From: Pseudomonadales bacterium
GTDB taxonomy: Bacteria > Pseudomonadota > Gammaproteobacteria > Pseudomonadales > Pseudohongiellaceae
Direction: 5' to 3'
DNA: 64,000 nt
Assembly (NCBI GenBank): GCA_023268635.1
Contig: JALQUB010000080.1
Coordinates: forward strand, 1-64,000
How positions within the stretch are numbered: the first letter of the stretch is position 1; every line of letters begins with the position of its first letter. A model generated the notes under the pieces. The model searched no databases. It worked only from the letters and a program-made list of their open reading frames with translations, and had not been told where the DNA came from. A program made the position numbers and the translations under genes. Shown piece after piece: positions 47,194 through 58,495 of this stretch.

Positions 47194-48141
47194 TCACAGC
47201 AGTATAAGTGCGCCGGTAATCAGCAAATTTAAGAGAGAAAGCGGCAACAAAAAGAGCCAACCGTATGTCATGAGTTGATCGTAACGTGGCCGAGGTATTG
47301 CCGCTCTCAACAGAATAAAAAACGCAATGAAAATAGCTGCCTTAATCACGAACCACACAATCGGAGGCAACAACGGCCCATGCCAACCCCCGAAGAACAA
47401 CACAGTGATTAGGGATGAGATCAAAACCAATCCCAAGTATTCGCCCACGAAAAACATTCCGAATTTCATGCCTGAATATTCAGTGTGGTAGCCTGCGCAT
47501 ATCTCCTGTTCCGCCTCAGGAATATCGAATGGGAGACGATGACTTTCTGCAACTCCCGCGATAAGAAAAATAACGAAACCTACAAACTGAGGAACAATAA
47601 ACCACCCATTTTCTTGTGCGACGACTATCTCTCTTAGATTAAAACTGCCAGCGAGTGCTACGACACCTAGCAGCGATATGCCCATAAACACTTCGTAACT
47701 CACCATCTGAGCAGCCGCTCTTAAACTCCCCAACAATGCGTATTTATTATTTGATGAAAGGCCCCCAAGCATGACTGAGTAGGCACCCAGAGAGGCCATG
47801 GCTAAAACGAATAGTACGGCTATATTCGAGTTAATCACTCCTACACCTGGGGCGAAGGGTATGACTGAAAAACTCATCAGGATCACGATCATAATGATCC
47901 CTGGCGCGAGCACGAAACTGAATCGATCAGAAAAAGGTGGCACCCAGTCTTCTTTGGTGAAGATCTTAATCATATCAGCGACTACTTGAAGCAGTCCGAA
48001 AGGGCCTACCCTATTAGGGCCGAGTCGATCCTGCCAAAACCCGAGAAGTCGACGCTCAACCCAAATAAGCATCGCTGCTATTACGATGACCACTATGAGG
48101 ACGCTGGCGATATTCAAGCCGGAACCCACTTCCCAATTCAT
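47194..48141 (-). CDS. nuoH: NADH-quinone oxidoreductase subunit H
   Basis: This eight-helix subunit forms much of the quinone chamber. The protein has 315 residues, with [21 protein letters not shown], the acidic loop [27 protein letters not shown], and [13 protein letters not shown]. The ATG overlaps the nuoG stop by four bases. Confidence 0.97.
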   Translation of the reverse strand: MNWEVGSGLNIASVLIVVIVIAAMLIWVERRLLGFWQDRLGPNRVGPFGLLQVVADMIKIFTKEDWVPPFSDRFSFVLAPGIIMIVILMSFSVIPFAPGVGVINSNIAVLFVLAMASLGAYSVMLGGLSSNNKYALLGSLRAAAQMVSYEVFMGISLLGVVALAGSFNLREIVVAQENGWFIVPQFVGFVIFLIAGVAESHRLPFDIPEAEQEICAGYHTEYSGMKFGMFFVGEYLGLVLISSLITVLFFGGWHGPLLPPIVWFVIKAAIFIAFFILLRAAIPRPRYDQLMTYGWLFLLPLSLLNLLITGALILL

Positions 48142-50900
48142 AGAATCGCCCCTGTTGTCACTTCTACATCGACCCTGTCATCGACTACGAGAGATGATAC
48201 GCCCAGACCATATTCTGAATTCGCTTTATCAAGACGACTCAATTGCGCAGCTTTTGGGAGATCGAAGCGATTAACTGACAAACCTGTAGCACTGCTGCCG
48301 GGGTACACCAATGCGACTCCATCAGGCACATCAGCACGAACTACGAGCGTCAGTTCAACGCCTGTATCTTGCAACTCAATAGAGTCCCCGGTTGTCGCTC
48401 CTAACTGCTTCGCCGACTCTACATTAAACGCTATATAGCAATCGCTCATTCTCGACTGGACAGGTTTAGATCTTGCGCTCAGCTCATCACTACCAAATAT
48501 TTGCTGGACAGCCTGCAATAGATACTTATGCTCATCGCTCTGTCCCTCAGTACGGGAGTAGGAAGGATAGTAGTCAAGGTGCGAATTGCGCGTGATTAGA
48601 TGGATTTCGCTGTTTCTCTGTTTTAGCGCCCCATTAACCTCATTTTGAAACTTGCTGATCGACTGATTTGAATTCCACTGAGGAGCCCAACTGCTTCCTA
48701 ATACAGTAGCATCTCTCAAGGGCTGGATACCTTCCATAGAGAAAGACATCACCGAATTATCATCTAAGGTTTGTTTGCCTTCGTGAACATTACGATCTGC
48801 ATTCATAGCTGTGCGGCCACTAGCACGATGAGACATCCGTGGAAATTTCGCCCCCGGGACTACCGAAGATGGATGCGGCAAGCATTTATCGAGCTCAGAA
48901 AACGGTGCTAGCTCCGTACTACAACGTCGGATCAGCGACTCAGTGGACTCGCTTCCCTCAACGTTTAGCCAGCGTTCTACGGGTTTCAATGACTCCGGAC
49001 ATGGGCTTAACTGGAAACTCAATTGAGCCCTACCCTCGTAATTGACAAGCACATTAGCGCTTTCGACGAAGCTCGTACTAGGCAAGACAAGCGAAGCGTG
49101 GCGAGCAGTAGGCGTTTCTATTTGATCGATAACAATACAAGTATCCACGCTTTTCAGTGCCGCTTGCACTATCGAGGTTGGCGCCCGGTTATATAAATCG
49201 TTTTCGATAACAATTAAACCGTCGCAGCCTTCATCTTTCAGACGGTTAAATGCAGAACCCAGAGAATTCTTTTCTTCGAGCAGCAAAGCGTGACCTACAC
49301 TATTGTGCTCAGCCGCAAGCAACACTAAATCACAGCTGGATTCGCGTATTTTAGCGAGTCTTTTGGCGATATTACTCGCCAATCGCATGGCCTCCACGCC
49401 CGCATGGACTCCACTAATGATAAGTGGTTTTTTAGCAGCGAGTAGAGCCGCGTAGGTTTCTTCAACCGCTTGCATCGTGCGACCCGTAACTCCCTCTCGA
49501 TAATGTGGTGAATCTCCACTTAGCCTCACAAAGAGCGCTTCCGCTGCTTCCAATAAATCCTCTCTACTTGCGTTAAGCCTAAGTGTCGCAACATCATCTA
49601 AGCGAGTAGCTCCCGTAGCAAATATGCATAACGGGCTGCGCGTCTCTTGTGCAATTTCTCGCACCGCCGCATCTTGCCACTGCGGGATTCGCGCTTTATC
49701 AGCAAGTTCATACGCCGCTACCCTCACACTTTGACGAAGCGACAGCGCCATCCTTGGCGCTGTGTTCGTCACATCTTCGCCGATGATTAGAACTGCATCA
49801 GCAGATTCAACCTGCTTTAAACTAGGACAATTAAAATCCTGATCCTGCAAACTGTTTAACAGGACCTGCATTGCTTCATAATCAGAGTCTGAGAACCCTG
49901 CATAAAAGTTATCTTCACCGACTAATCTGCGTAACGCAAAGTTTGCTTCCACAGAAGCTCGAGGCGAACCTATTCCTATCAATCGCTTCTGCGTATCACG
50001 CGCAAAGGCAATGCTTGCCTCTTCGGACGAGAGAGTCATGCCCGAAGAATCTTTAGCGCTGCGCAAACGGAAATCCGAATTCACATAATGAGCACCAAAC
50101 CGACCTCTATCACAAAGGAAATAACCGTTGATATCGCTATGGTATCGATTAACTATTCGCCTCAAACTGCCATAACGTTCACCAGGGCTTGTATTGCATC
50201 CTATGGCACAACCCGTACAGACTGCCGGGGCAGCCTCTAAGTCCCATTTACGTGCGTAATGTTCGCTAAACGGTTTATCTGTAAATACACCAGTCGGGCA
50301 AACCTCCGCGAGATTGCCGCTAAATTCACTTTCAAGTGTGCCAGCCTCGAATCTGCCGAAATAAGTATGGTGATGGGAAGCCTGCGCTGATAAATCTTTG
50401 CCGCCCGCATAATCGTTGTAGAAACGAACACAGCGATAGCAGGTGATACAGCGATTCATCTCGTGATTTAGAAATGGACCCAGATCTTGATTGCGGTGAG
50501 TAACCTTTCGCTTATCGAAGCGGCGATAATTGTGCCCGGACATGAGGGTCATATCTTGAAGGTGACACTCTCCTCCTTCTTCGCACACCGGACAGTCATG
50601 CGGGTGACTCGTCATGAGACCTTCTATAACGCCGGCTCGAAACGCTTTTGCTTGATCATCCTCAATAGAAAGGATTGCGCCATCTGTAACCGGAGTCATA
50701 CAGGCCATCACCAATGTGCCAGTTTTGTCATCCTCGTCTCGATATTGCTTAACTGCACACTGGCGGCAAGCACCCACAGACCCCATGCAAGGATGCCAAC
50801 AAAAATAAGGAAGGTCTAAGCCCTGCGAAAGACACTCTTGCAGCAAGTTATTGGCTGGGTCAACTTCATAGCACTGCCCATCGACCGTGATCTTTGCCAT
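48138..50900 (-). CDS. nuoG: NADH-quinone oxidoreductase subunit G
   Basis: The 920-residue iron-sulfur subunit has an N-terminal [2Fe-2S] domain ([21 protein letters not shown] ... CMTP, N1b), a His/Cys [4Fe-4S] site ([19 protein letters not shown]5), a C-x2-C-x2-C motif ([11 protein letters not shown]4) and an additional set CTGCAIGC ... CDRG, the N7 cluster kept in E. coli-like enzymes. The rest is the catalytically inert molybdopterin-oxidoreductase-like domain, which is poorly conserved here. The start is the ATG at 50900 with AGGA seven bases upstream; a GTG one codon earlier is less likely. Confidence 0.95.
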   Translation of the reverse strand: MAKITVDGQCYEVDPANNLLQECLSQGLDLPYFCWHPCMGSVGACRQCAVKQYRDEDDKTGTLVMACMTPVTDGAILSIEDDQAKAFRAGVIEGLMTSHPHDCPVCEEGGECHLQDMTLMSGHNYRRFDKRKVTHRNQDLGPFLNHEMNRCITCYRCVRFYNDYAGGKDLSAQASHHHTYFGRFEAGTLESEFSGNLAEVCPTGVFTDKPFSEHYARKWDLEAAPAVCTGCAIGCNTSPGERYGSLRRIVNRYHSDINGYFLCDRGRFGAHYVNSDFRLRSAKDSSGMTLSSEEASIAFARDTQKRLIGIGSPRASVEANFALRRLVGEDNFYAGFSDSDYEAMQVLLNSLQDQDFNCPSLKQVESADAVLIIGEDVTNTAPRMALSLRQSVRVAAYELADKARIPQWQDAAVREIAQETRSPLCIFATGATRLDDVATLRLNASREDLLEAAEALFVRLSGDSPHYREGVTGRTMQAVEETYAALLAAKKPLIISGVHAGVEAMRLASNIAKRLAKIRESSCDLVLLAAEHNSVGHALLLEEKNSLGSAFNRLKDEGCDGLIVIENDLYNRAPTSIVQAALKSVDTCIVIDQIETPTARHASLVLPSTSFVESANVLVNYEGRAQLSFQLSPCPESLKPVERWLNVEGSESTESLIRRCSTELAPFSELDKCLPHPSSVVPGAKFPRMSHRASGRTAMNADRNVHEGKQTLDDNSVMSFSMEGIQPLRDATVLGSSWAPQWNSNQSISKFQNEVNGALKQRNSEIHLITRNSHLDYYPSYSRTEGQSDEHKYLLQAVQQIFGSDELSARSKPVQSRMSDCYIAFNVESAKQLGATTGDSIELQDTGVELTLVVRADVPDGVALVYPGSSATGLSVNRFDLPKAAQLSRLDKANSEYGLGVSSLVVDDRVDVEVTTGAIL

Positions 50901-50954
50901 CACTTATTCCTCACACACATTACGACTATTGCTAATCAATCCAAACAATTCCTA

Positions 50955-52229
50955 TCAAAGATAAGGGCAAGCACCGTGAACAAGATGTTGCTCAAATTCT
51001 TCAGCAAATAATTTCAGACCACTACCCAGTGGTGCAGTTGCCCCAGGCGCCAAGGCACAAAAAGTTTTCCCTGGCCCCATGTAACCAACATGGTCATGGA
51101 GTATGGCGATGTCCTTTGCACTACCTTTGCCGCATTCGAGATCTCGGAAAATAGCATCCACCCAAGGCAGTCCATCTCGACAAGGGGTACAGAAGCCACA
51201 GGACTCATGCGCGAAAAAACGCATCAAATTACCAATCATCCCAACCGGGCAAGTTTTGTCATCGAGTAGGATCATCGTGCCAGTCGCCAATCGACTCCCC
51301 AATTCGCCTATGGCCGAATAAGTTAGTGGCGTATCCAGATGTTCAGGAGTGAGAAAGTCAGTAGACCCGCCGCCGGGCAGGAAAGCCTTCAAAGAATAGC
51401 CTTCTTGCATGCCCCCGGCATGACCCTCTATGACCTCACGAATCGAAACGCCAAAGGGTAACTCCCAGCATCCCGGTTTTTTTACTCTGCCACTCACACC
51501 AAACATCTTAGTTCCGTAATCACCACCGCTGCCGAGGGATTGATACCACTCAACACCGTTCGCCAAAATCCCGGGGAGATTGCATAGGGTCTCAACATTG
51601 TTAACTATTGTTGGCTTACCCCATAGTCCACTCACTTGCGGGAATGGTGGCTTAGCGCGAGGATTCGCTCTCTTTCCTTCGAGCGCGTTGAGCAAGGCCG
51701 TTTCTTCACCACATATGTAACGACCCGCACTTGTGTGCAATACAATATCCAAGTCATAGCCTGTGCCAAATAGATTAGTCCCTAAGTGACCAGCTTCCTT
51801 CGCTTCAGCGATCGCCCTGGCGAGACGCTTTTCCGCTAAAACATACTCACCACGCAAAAAAATGAATGCCTTGTTCGCGCCAATGGTATAGGCCGCGATA
51901 ATCATCCCCTCGATGAGAAGATGAGGGTCGCCCTCCATGAGCAAGCGATCCTTAAACGTGCCAGGTTCCATTTCATCAGCGTTCACGACCAAGTATTTCT
52001 GCTGTTCCGACTCAGGACCCTGGGGAACGAAGCTCCACTTGAGACCGGTAGGAAATCCTGCGCCTCCCCTTCCTTTAAGCCCAGATTCCTTGACCCGCTC
52101 GAGCACTTCATTGGGATGCAAACCAGCGACCGACTTGGCACCGCGGTAACCGCCAGCAGCTTCATAGTCCCGCAACGATAAAGGTCCTCGCGCGAGATCG
52201 ATATTTTTAGTTAAGGGGCGATCGCTCAA
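50955..52229 (-). CDS. nuoF: NADH-quinone oxidoreductase subunit F (NADH/FMN site)
   Basis: This subunit oxidises NADH. The protein has 424 residues. NADH/FMN loop LKGRGGAGFPTGLKWSF, ICGEETALLNALEGKR, and the N3 cluster ligands SCGFCTPCRDGLPW plus a C-terminal Cys are present. The start is TTG at 52229, overlapping the nuoE stop as TTGA and preceded by a near-perfect GGAGGTGA ribosome-binding site. Confidence 0.97.
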   Translation of the reverse strand: MSDRPLTKNIDLARGPLSLRDYEAAGGYRGAKSVAGLHPNEVLERVKESGLKGRGGAGFPTGLKWSFVPQGPESEQQKYLVVNADEMEPGTFKDRLLMEGDPHLLIEGMIIAAYTIGANKAFIFLRGEYVLAEKRLARAIAEAKEAGHLGTNLFGTGYDLDIVLHTSAGRYICGEETALLNALEGKRANPRAKPPFPQVSGLWGKPTIVNNVETLCNLPGILANGVEWYQSLGSGGDYGTKMFGVSGRVKKPGCWELPFGVSIREVIEGHAGGMQEGYSLKAFLPGGGSTDFLTPEHLDTPLTYSAIGELGSRLATGTMILLDDKTCPVGMIGNLMRFFAHESCGFCTPCRDGLPWVDAIFRDLECGKGSAKDIAILHDHVGYMGPGKTFCALAPGATAPLGSGLKLFAEEFEQHLVHGACPYL

Positions 52230-52768
52230 GAATCACCTCCCGACTTATTCACAGCAGCATTTCGAAACAGGCTCTCGATACCCTCTTCATCTAGGTGTCG
52301 GTGCATTTCTTCACCGATCATCATCACCGGAGCCTTATCACAGTCTCCTAAACAAGGCACAGGAATTAGCGTGTACTCGCCGTCGCTCGTAGTCTCTCCG
52401 TAGTCGATACCCAGCTGGTCGGTAATCTTCTGCTTGATCCTGTCACAACCCATGACCCAACAACTCACGCTGTCGCAGAATAAAATTACTTTCTTCCCTA
52501 CAGGACGCCGGTAAATCAGATTGAAAAATGTCGCAACACCTTCGAGATCAGCGACTGGGATATCGAGATAATTAGAAATCGCTCGCATGCTTTCATCCGA
52601 AACCCATCCCTGATGTCTTTGAACGATTTTCAATGCCTCAAGTCCAACGGCTCTTTTATCCGGATAGAGACTAATCTCATGCTCAATTTCCGATATTTCA
52701 GCTGCCGTTAACTCCCTCGACAAGGAAGTGGTGATGACAGAATTTTTCATTAATTTATTCTCACTCAT
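52226..52768 (-). CDS. nuoE: NADH-quinone oxidoreductase subunit E ([2Fe-2S] N1a)
   Basis: This 180-residue thioredoxin-like subunit has its cluster ligands in [12 protein letters not shown] (first pair) and [13 protein letters not shown] (second pair). It has an N-terminal helical extension. The ATG overlaps the nuoCD stop as ATGA. Confidence 0.96.
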   Translation of the reverse strand: MSENKLMKNSVITTSLSRELTAAEISEIEHEISLYPDKRAVGLEALKIVQRHQGWVSDESMRAISNYLDIPVADLEGVATFFNLIYRRPVGKKVILFCDSVSCWVMGCDRIKQKITDQLGIDYGETTSDGEYTLIPVPCLGDCDKAPVMMIGEEMHRHLDEEGIESLFRNAAVNKSGGDS

Positions 52769-54561
52769 CGATCCACATCCGCCATAACAAAATCAATACT
52801 AGCGATGATCGCTATCAAATCTGAAACCATGAAGCCACGTGAAATCGCCGGAATCATCTGCAAATGAGCAAATGATGGCGTGCGGATTCTTGTGCGATAG
52901 GAAGTAGTACTACCATCACTTATCAAATAATAAGAATTAATACCCTTAGTGGCCTCTATCGACATAGACACTTCATTGGGCGGGATGACGGGTCCCCAAC
53001 TGACATTTAGAAAATGGTTGATCAAAGTCTCGATGTCCTGCATCGTGTTTTCTTTGCGAGGCGGCGTCGTCAAAGGGTGGGACGACTTATAGTCGCCAGA
53101 GGGCATGTTATCGACGCACTGCTTGATAATTCTTAAGCTCTGTCTCATTTCTTCGACACGGACAGCACAACGATCGTAGCAATCGCCGTTTGCGGCTATC
53201 GGTACATCGAATTCAAAATTTTCATAACCGCTATAAGGGCGTTGCTTTCGCATATCCCACTCTAAGCCTGTCGCCCTCAAGCCAGCACCGGTCACGCCCC
53301 AATCAAATGCTTCTTGAGTCGTATAAGCACCCACACCTTGAGTGCGTCGTTTGAGTATGCCGTTATTCATTACCATACTGTCGTATTCGTCGAGCCTAGG
53401 CGGCATGAATTCGAGCAGCTCACGAATGCGAGTATCCCAACCCTTCGGCAAGTCTTGTGCGACACCACCAATGCGGAACCAACCTGGATGCATCCTCGCT
53501 CCACAAATTGATTCGATAATATTAAAAATACGTTCCCGCTCGACGAACATATAGAAAATCGGAGAGAGCTGACCGACGTCTTGCGCAAAAGTGCCGTAGA
53601 ACAATAGGTGGCTACAAATCCGGAACATTTCCGACAGCATCACCCTTATCACCTTTACACGCTCCGGCACTTCTATTCCGGCCATTTTTTCAACAGCCAT
53701 AACATAGGGTAAGTTATTCATTACACCACCCAGATAATCGATACGATCCGTGTAGGGAATGAATGTATGCCAGGACTGACGCTCGCCCATTTTTTCGGCA
53801 CCGCGGTGGTGATAACCAATGTCCGGCACTGCGTCGACTAAAATTTCACCATCTAATTGAACGGCGATGCGAAACGCACCATGGACGCTGGGATGATTTG
53901 GCCCGAGATTAAGGAACATAAATTCCGAGTCATCGGATGCGCGCTTCATACCCCACTCTTCCGGTTTGAATTTCAGCGCTTCTTGTTCTACATCGGTTTG
54001 CTCATCATTAAGAGCAAAGGGCTCCATTTCTGTCGCTCGGGCGGGATGCTCCTTACGTAAGGCATGGCCCTTCCACGTTGGCGGAAGCACAAGTCGATAA
54101 AGGTTAGGATGGCCATCGAAGCGAATGCCGAACATGTCCCACACTTCTCGCTCGTACCAGTTGGCGTTTGGCCAAAGATCACAAGTAGTAGGCGTACGTA
54201 AATCTGAATCGTGCAATGGAACTTTTAATCGTAAATCCGCATTTCCACTAAAAGACATCAAATGGTAAACGACGGTGAAGTCGCTCTCAGGCTGCTCTTG
54301 TCGATTAATTCGAGCTCGCTCATCGATAGCCGTTAAATCGAGCAACATCTCGAAACGAGCACCTGCAAAGGACTCATTTCTCAGAATTGTTAAAGCTTGG
54401 ATTATTGATTCTCTGGAGAACCAGAGCGTGGGAATAGAATCCACTGTCTGTTGTTTACACAACAACCTATCACCGAGTACAGACTGTAAATAGTCTACTG
54501 CCACATGCGCCGCCGATTGTCTATTTTGCTTCGTAAACGCTGTATTAGTAGACGTAGGCAT
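52765..54561 (-). CDS. nuoCD: NADH-quinone oxidoreductase fused subunits C and D
   Basis: The fused C-D architecture of gammaproteobacteria is confirmed: NuoC (about 1-170) with [23 protein letters not shown] (135-157), a short linker, and NuoD (about 213-598) starting [13 protein letters not shown], whose histidine contacts quinone. [33 protein letters not shown] and the terminal DFVMADVDR are typical. The protein has 598 residues. It lies six bp after nuoB and overlaps nuoE. Confidence 0.97.
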   Translation of the reverse strand: MPTSTNTAFTKQNRQSAAHVAVDYLQSVLGDRLLCKQQTVDSIPTLWFSRESIIQALTILRNESFAGARFEMLLDLTAIDERARINRQEQPESDFTVVYHLMSFSGNADLRLKVPLHDSDLRTPTTCDLWPNANWYEREVWDMFGIRFDGHPNLYRLVLPPTWKGHALRKEHPARATEMEPFALNDEQTDVEQEALKFKPEEWGMKRASDDSEFMFLNLGPNHPSVHGAFRIAVQLDGEILVDAVPDIGYHHRGAEKMGERQSWHTFIPYTDRIDYLGGVMNNLPYVMAVEKMAGIEVPERVKVIRVMLSEMFRICSHLLFYGTFAQDVGQLSPIFYMFVERERIFNIIESICGARMHPGWFRIGGVAQDLPKGWDTRIRELLEFMPPRLDEYDSMVMNNGILKRRTQGVGAYTTQEAFDWGVTGAGLRATGLEWDMRKQRPYSGYENFEFDVPIAANGDCYDRCAVRVEEMRQSLRIIKQCVDNMPSGDYKSSHPLTTPPRKENTMQDIETLINHFLNVSWGPVIPPNEVSMSIEATKGINSYYLISDGSTTSYRTRIRTPSFAHLQMIPAISRGFMVSDLIAIIASIDFVMADVDR

Positions 54562-54567
54562 CGAGAC

Positions 54568-55209
54568 TTACACCTCATCCGGCGAGCGGAGTTCGGTGGC
54601 CGCTATTCGTTCGGGTCCGCGGATGACTCGTTGCACATCGTTCTCTTCACGCTGAATGATCCCTTGTTCATTGATAACCCAACTCAGAGGGCGACGCTGC
54701 TTTCCAATGGACTCTTGCAAAAGCATCAAGCCCTGCAACAAAGCCTCCGGCCTTGGTGGACAGCCCGACACATAAACATCAACCGGCAAAAACTTATCAA
54801 CACCCTGAACTACTGAATAAATATCGTACATACCGCCGGAATTTGCGCAGGATCCCATCGATATGACCCACTTAGGCTCCAGCAGCTGGTCATAGAGCTG
54901 CTTGACCACCGGCGCCATTTTTCTGAATACGGTACCCGCAATAATAATCATATCCGCCTGGCGCGGAGTTCCACGGATAACTTCCGAACCAAAACGAGCA
55001 ACGTCATGCCTACTAGTTATCGCTGTCGCCATTTCGACATAGCAACATGACAAGCCAAAATTGAATGGCCATAGCGAGTTCTTCCGCCCCCACGCAATCA
55101 TGTCTTCTAGGGTTACCATCATCACGTTTTGACGAACCAATTTATCAAGATCGTCATTTCCACGCTGCGGGGCCTTCGCCTGATCTGCCGCCTCAAGGCT
55201 CCAATTCAT
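54568..55209 (-). CDS. nuoB: NADH-quinone oxidoreductase subunit B (N2 cluster)
   Basis: This subunit binds N2, the cluster that reduces quinone. The protein has 213 residues. Ligands are the tandem Cys55-Cys56 in GLSCCYVEM, Cys121 in [10 protein letters not shown] and Cys150 in [11 protein letters not shown]. The ATG overlaps the nuoA stop by four bases. Confidence 0.97.
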   Translation of the reverse strand: MNWSLEAADQAKAPQRGNDDLDKLVRQNVMMVTLEDMIAWGRKNSLWPFNFGLSCCYVEMATAITSRHDVARFGSEVIRGTPRQADMIIIAGTVFRKMAPVVKQLYDQLLEPKWVISMGSCANSGGMYDIYSVVQGVDKFLPVDVYVSGCPPRPEALLQGLMLLQESIGKQRRPLSWVINEQGIIQREENDVQRVIRGPERIAATELRSPDEV

Positions 55210-55664
55210 AGGTGAAATTCCTTCTTATTCGTCACGCCACCTGGGCCGACGAGGGTTTTCAACTCACGTTTCTGAATTTGAGTTCGCCAATCGAGTGCAC
55301 CGATACGGTACAAGTAGAAGAGCGCAACAAGTAGGACGACGATAAAAATGGTGACTTCTAGAAAACCCGCCCAGCCGGCATCACGAACGATAAGCGCCCA
55401 GGCAAAGAGGAAAACCACCTCTAGGTCGAAAATGATGAAAAGTATCGCAGGAAGATAAAAATGAATTGTGGTATGAAACTGAGCGCTACCGACAGACACA
55501 ATCCCTGATTCGAACGGTAAGTTCTTTGAATGTGCTGACTTTCGCTCACCCAAAACATAGGACAAGCCCAGCATAACGCCAACAATAGCTAGTACAATTG
55601 CTGCATAAACAATGAATGTAGAGACGTCTTGAGTTCCGCTCACAGTCGCTTCGGGCTCCATCAT
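55206..55664 (-). CDS. nuoA: NADH-quinone oxidoreductase subunit A
   Basis: The first gene of the complex I operon encodes a three-helix subunit of 152 residues (helices about 17-37, 72-92, 99-121). The family loop [14 protein letters not shown] and [15 protein letters not shown] are present. The first of two adjacent ATGs (55664) is chosen because GGGAG sits five bases upstream. Confidence 0.95.
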   Translation of the reverse strand: MMEPEATVSGTQDVSTFIVYAAIVLAIVGVMLGLSYVLGERKSAHSKNLPFESGIVSVGSAQFHTTIHFYLPAILFIIFDLEVVFLFAWALIVRDAGWAGFLEVTIFIVVLLVALFYLYRIGALDWRTQIQKRELKTLVGPGGVTNKKEFHL

Positions 55665-56153
55665 CGCTACTCCCTACTCTCGGCTAAATCTCTGGCGGAC
55701 AAATCCAAGGGGAACTAGTCAGCCATAAAACAGGACTTAAAACAGAGTACTTGCGGGGAAAAACTGGAGCGATGAAGATACGAACGAAAGGCAAGTCTTA
55801 GCTAATCACCAGACCTAGAGGTGTTTCGAGATTACTACCCTTCGAAACGGTCAAAACCTTTCTTGGGGAGCCCGTTAAGCTGAACACTTCCATGGCGAAA
55901 TACCAGGAATACAAGTGACTCTCAGTTAAAGAAATCGGCTCTTATTATCGCCATCATCTTAGCTAAATTCATTATTTATCAATTTATTAGCTAGAGATTC
56001 TGCTCTACCGTCTTTCTTGACCTATCTAAGCACTTCTATTTAGCAACTACTTAACTACTGTCTTACAAGATAATGCGTAAAAAACTAGCATGCGAATTGG
56101 ATGATGCGCAAGCTTTTGTGGTAATCGTCACAAAATTTGTGAGAAATGAATCG
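55665..56153. promoter_or_regulatory. 489-bp non-coding leader of the nuo operon
   Basis: No convincing gene is seen on either strand between nuoA and the CBS-domain gene; short frames lack ribosome-binding sites. The region is A+T richer than its surroundings, especially 55930-56080. It holds an inverted repeat GTTTCGA-N12-TCGAAAC (55823-55848) about 160 bp before nuoA and a palindromic cluster at 56114-56142. It should contain the promoter of the 14.7-kb nuo operon, but I could not pick a convincing -35/-10 pair. Confidence 0.55.
56114..56142. repeat. Overlapping palindromes just after the CBS gene
   Basis: TTTTGTG (56114-56120) is inverted as CACAAAA (56129-56135) across 8 bp, and a perfect 15-bp palindrome TCACAAA-A-TTTGTGA occupies 56128-56142, sharing the middle arm. 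They lie 11 bp past the CBS-gene stop. They could be an operator for a dimeric regulator or a weak 3' hairpin. Confidence 0.4.
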
Positions 56154-56624
56154 TTAGCGATCCGCCTGAACCTGCTTCCAGTTTTCGTAATACTCCAGGC
56201 TAACCTTGTGATTCAATTCGGCAAACTCCTCAGCCTTTTGCTGCAAATTTGCCTTCATCACATCACCCACCGAGATGAGACCAACGAATTCCCCATCGTC
56301 TTCGATGAGTAGGTGACGAATCCTCTTGCCTAAAAATTTGTCAAATAGCTGATCGACCACCTCATCGGCACTCGCCGATACGAGATTTTCAGAAATCCTA
56401 TCTTTCAATAAAGCAGTACGCGCATCGAAACCTTCTTCCAAAGCCCGGAACATAAGGTCCCGCTCGGTCCAAATGCCCTTGATCTTCTCACCATCGACAA
56501 CAACAATGGAGCCCACACGATGTTGAGTCATGAGCGTGAGCGCCTGATGTATCGTCGCATCATATGCCACGGTCACCATATGCCCACCCTTGTCTTTAAG
56601 AATATCTCTCGCGGTTCGCGTCAT
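56154..56624 (-). CDS. Two-CBS-domain protein
   Basis: The 156-residue protein consists almost entirely of a CBS pair: first repeat about 10-70 (ATIHQALTLMTQHRVGSIVVVD ... GIWTERDLM), second about 76-135 (IRHLLIEDDGEFVGLISVGDVM). A short charged helix ends it. Stand-alone CBS pairs of this kind bind adenine nucleotides and act as small sensors. No partner domain is attached. It sits between sthA and the nuo operon on the same strand, so an energy-state or redox link is possible but only inferred. Confidence 0.9.
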   Translation of the reverse strand: MTRTARDILKDKGGHMVTVAYDATIHQALTLMTQHRVGSIVVVDGEKIKGIWTERDLMFRALEEGFDARTALLKDRISENLVSASADEVVDQLFDKFLGKRIRHLLIEDDGEFVGLISVGDVMKANLQQKAEEFAELNHKVSLEYYENWKQVQADR

Positions 56625-56812
56625 TATTATTATCCCCCAGCTATAAGCGTTTGAGTCTGAACTACTTACAGTTCGATATTAGAGAATAAGACCTGACTGC
56701 ATTGTCTTTCCCACAGTTGAAATTAACCTTGTCAGAAAGACTTGGCAAGCACGATCGATCACCGATGAATGAACGGTAAGTTGGGGTGAATGGCTTAGTA
56801 TCGAAGCGAGTA

Positions 56813-58201
56813 TCAGAAAACTCGATTAAGCCCATCGAGCGCGGCGGTGCGGTAGGCTTCCGCCATAGTCGGATAGTTGAAGGTGGTATCGATAAAATAC
56901 TTAATCGAATTCGCCGGCGCCGGCTGTCGAAGTATAGCTTGTCCGATATGTACAATTTCGGATGCCTGATCGCCAAAGCAATGGATCCCTAGCAGTTCCA
57001 GTGTCTCGAAGTGAAAGATCAGCTTGAGCATGCCGACTTGCTCGCCGGTAATTTGGGCACGTGCCGTATTTTTGAAAAACGCCTTACCAACCTCGTAAGG
57101 AATCTTGGCGGCCGATAATTCCGCCTCGGTCGCGCCCAACGTAGAGATCTCGGGAATCGTAAAAATGCCCGTCGCCACTTCATCTACGTGGGTACAAGCC
57201 TCTGGATCCACTATAGCATTACTCGCCGACCTGCCTTGATCGTAGGCCGCGCCCGCGAGTGCCGGCCAACCAATCACATCGCCCGCCGCATAAATATTAT
57301 CAACGTCCGTTTTGTACGTTCGATCAACAGCAATTTGTCCGCGTTCGTTCGCTTCTATTCCAAGCTTCTCTAAGCCGAGTCCGTTGGTGTTACCCGTTCT
57401 TCCATTCGCCCAGAGAACGATGTCGCTCTTAATTTTTTTACCAGATTTTAAGTAAGTCACGACATAGTCGTCGAAGTACTCGATAGACTCATAGTCTTCG
57501 TTGTGCCGGCTTCTGACGCCGAGGTCACGCAAGTGGTAACTAAGCGCGCCAGAGATTTCAAAATCAAGAAAGCTCAATAGAGATGTCGCGGGATTGATAA
57601 GCTCAACTTTTGCACCTAAGCCACCAAAGATTGAAGCGTATTCACAGCCTATTACACCCGCACCGATTATCGTGACCTTCCGTGGAGAGAAGTCCAACGA
57701 CAGAATTGTGTCACTATCAAATAACCGGGGATGATCAAAATCGACATCGGGAGGATGGTACGGCCTAGAGCCGGTGGCGATTATAAAATTGTCGGCGCTT
57801 AACCTTGTCCGCTTCCCTTCTAGCTTGAGTGTGTGTGCATCAAGGAAAACTCCCCGACCACTGATGACGGGGATATGGTTACGATCGTAGAAATCCGTTC
57901 TCATCGCCACTTGAGAAGAAACGACGCGCTCGGCTTGTTTTAGTATTTGTTGGAAACTTAGCTTTCTAGCTTCACCTACATCACGGAACATCGGATTTGA
58001 ATTAAATTGCATAACCTGCTTCACGGCATGCCTCAGCGCCTTCGAGGGAATGGTCGCCCAATGCGTACAATTTCCACCGACATGCTTTAGGTCGTTAACC
58101 ACGGCGACTGACCGCCCCTTCTTCTTCGCATTCATCGCTGCCGCTTCACCAGCAGGACCGGCTCCGACTACAATAATGTCGTAGTGATTTTTGCCTTTCA
58201 T
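56813..58201 (-). CDS. sthA: Soluble pyridine nucleotide transhydrogenase
   Basis: It exchanges hydride between NADPH and NAD+ (FAD-dependent, cytosolic), balancing the two pools. The ATG at 58201 (AGGG five bases upstream) gives 462 residues; the frame extends ten codons into nqrM. FAD loop [12 protein letters not shown] and [19 protein letters not shown] show the SthA subtype, which has one Cys followed by Thr and no redox-active disulfide, distinguishing it from lipoamide and mercury reductases. The NAD(P) loop is [13 protein letters not shown]. It starts seven bp after nqrM ends, so it is probably in the nqr transcript. Confidence 0.96.
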   Translation of the reverse strand: MKGKNHYDIIVVGAGPAGEAAAMNAKKKGRSVAVVNDLKHVGGNCTHWATIPSKALRHAVKQVMQFNSNPMFRDVGEARKLSFQQILKQAERVVSSQVAMRTDFYDRNHIPVISGRGVFLDAHTLKLEGKRTRLSADNFIIATGSRPYHPPDVDFDHPRLFDSDTILSLDFSPRKVTIIGAGVIGCEYASIFGGLGAKVELINPATSLLSFLDFEISGALSYHLRDLGVRSRHNEDYESIEYFDDYVVTYLKSGKKIKSDIVLWANGRTGNTNGLGLEKLGIEANERGQIAVDRTYKTDVDNIYAAGDVIGWPALAGAAYDQGRSASNAIVDPEACTHVDEVATGIFTIPEISTLGATEAELSAAKIPYEVGKAFFKNTARAQITGEQVGMLKLIFHFETLELLGIHCFGDQASEIVHIGQAILRQPAPANSIKYFIDTTFNYPTMAEAYRTAALDGLNRVF

Positions 58202-58208
58202 ATCAGCC

Positions 58209-58442
58209 CTATTGTTTCTTTCGCATTGCATCGACGGCGCGAGGAAGCGTCCCCTTCAATTCGGAACTCAATTCTTCGCACTTTTGTGCGCTACCACCAC
58301 ATAACTCGCACTTTTCCATGCCGTTAATATTACTGAGGCCACCGCATGAGCCCTGAATGGGCTTACGGCCGAGTAAAACGCCTACTGACATCAGCAAAAT
58401 AAACACCATCATGGCGATAAATGTCACAAACACTACGGTCAT
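58209..58442 (-). CDS. nqrM: Na+-NQR maturation protein NqrM
   Basis: This 77-residue protein has one membrane helix (about 5-24) and four cysteines (Cys33, Cys45, Cys48, Cys55) after it. In Vibrio NqrM is required to assemble Na+-NQR, probably by delivering iron to the intramembrane Fe site of NqrD/NqrE, and the residue equivalent to Cys33 is essential. [12 protein letters not shown] matches the family core. It lies downstream of apbE in the nqr cluster. Confidence 0.92.
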   Translation of the reverse strand: MTVVFVTFIAMMVFILLMSVGVLLGRKPIQGSCGGLSNINGMEKCELCGGSAQKCEELSSELKGTLPRAVDAMRKKQ

Positions 58443-58495
58443 TTTCTCACCTCAAAGTCCTGTGTTCATTACATAGAACAGCTATTGGTCTACAT

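Noticed and set aside
56073-56312. Forward frame of 79 residues in the nuo leader and CBS gene
   Set aside because: Most of it is antisense to the well-supported CBS-domain gene and it has no ribosome-binding site or recognisable motif.
56813-58201. Possible dihydrolipoamide dehydrogenase or mercuric reductase
   Set aside because: The second redox cysteine is missing and the [14 protein letters not shown] segment is that of soluble transhydrogenase, so SthA is the better call.
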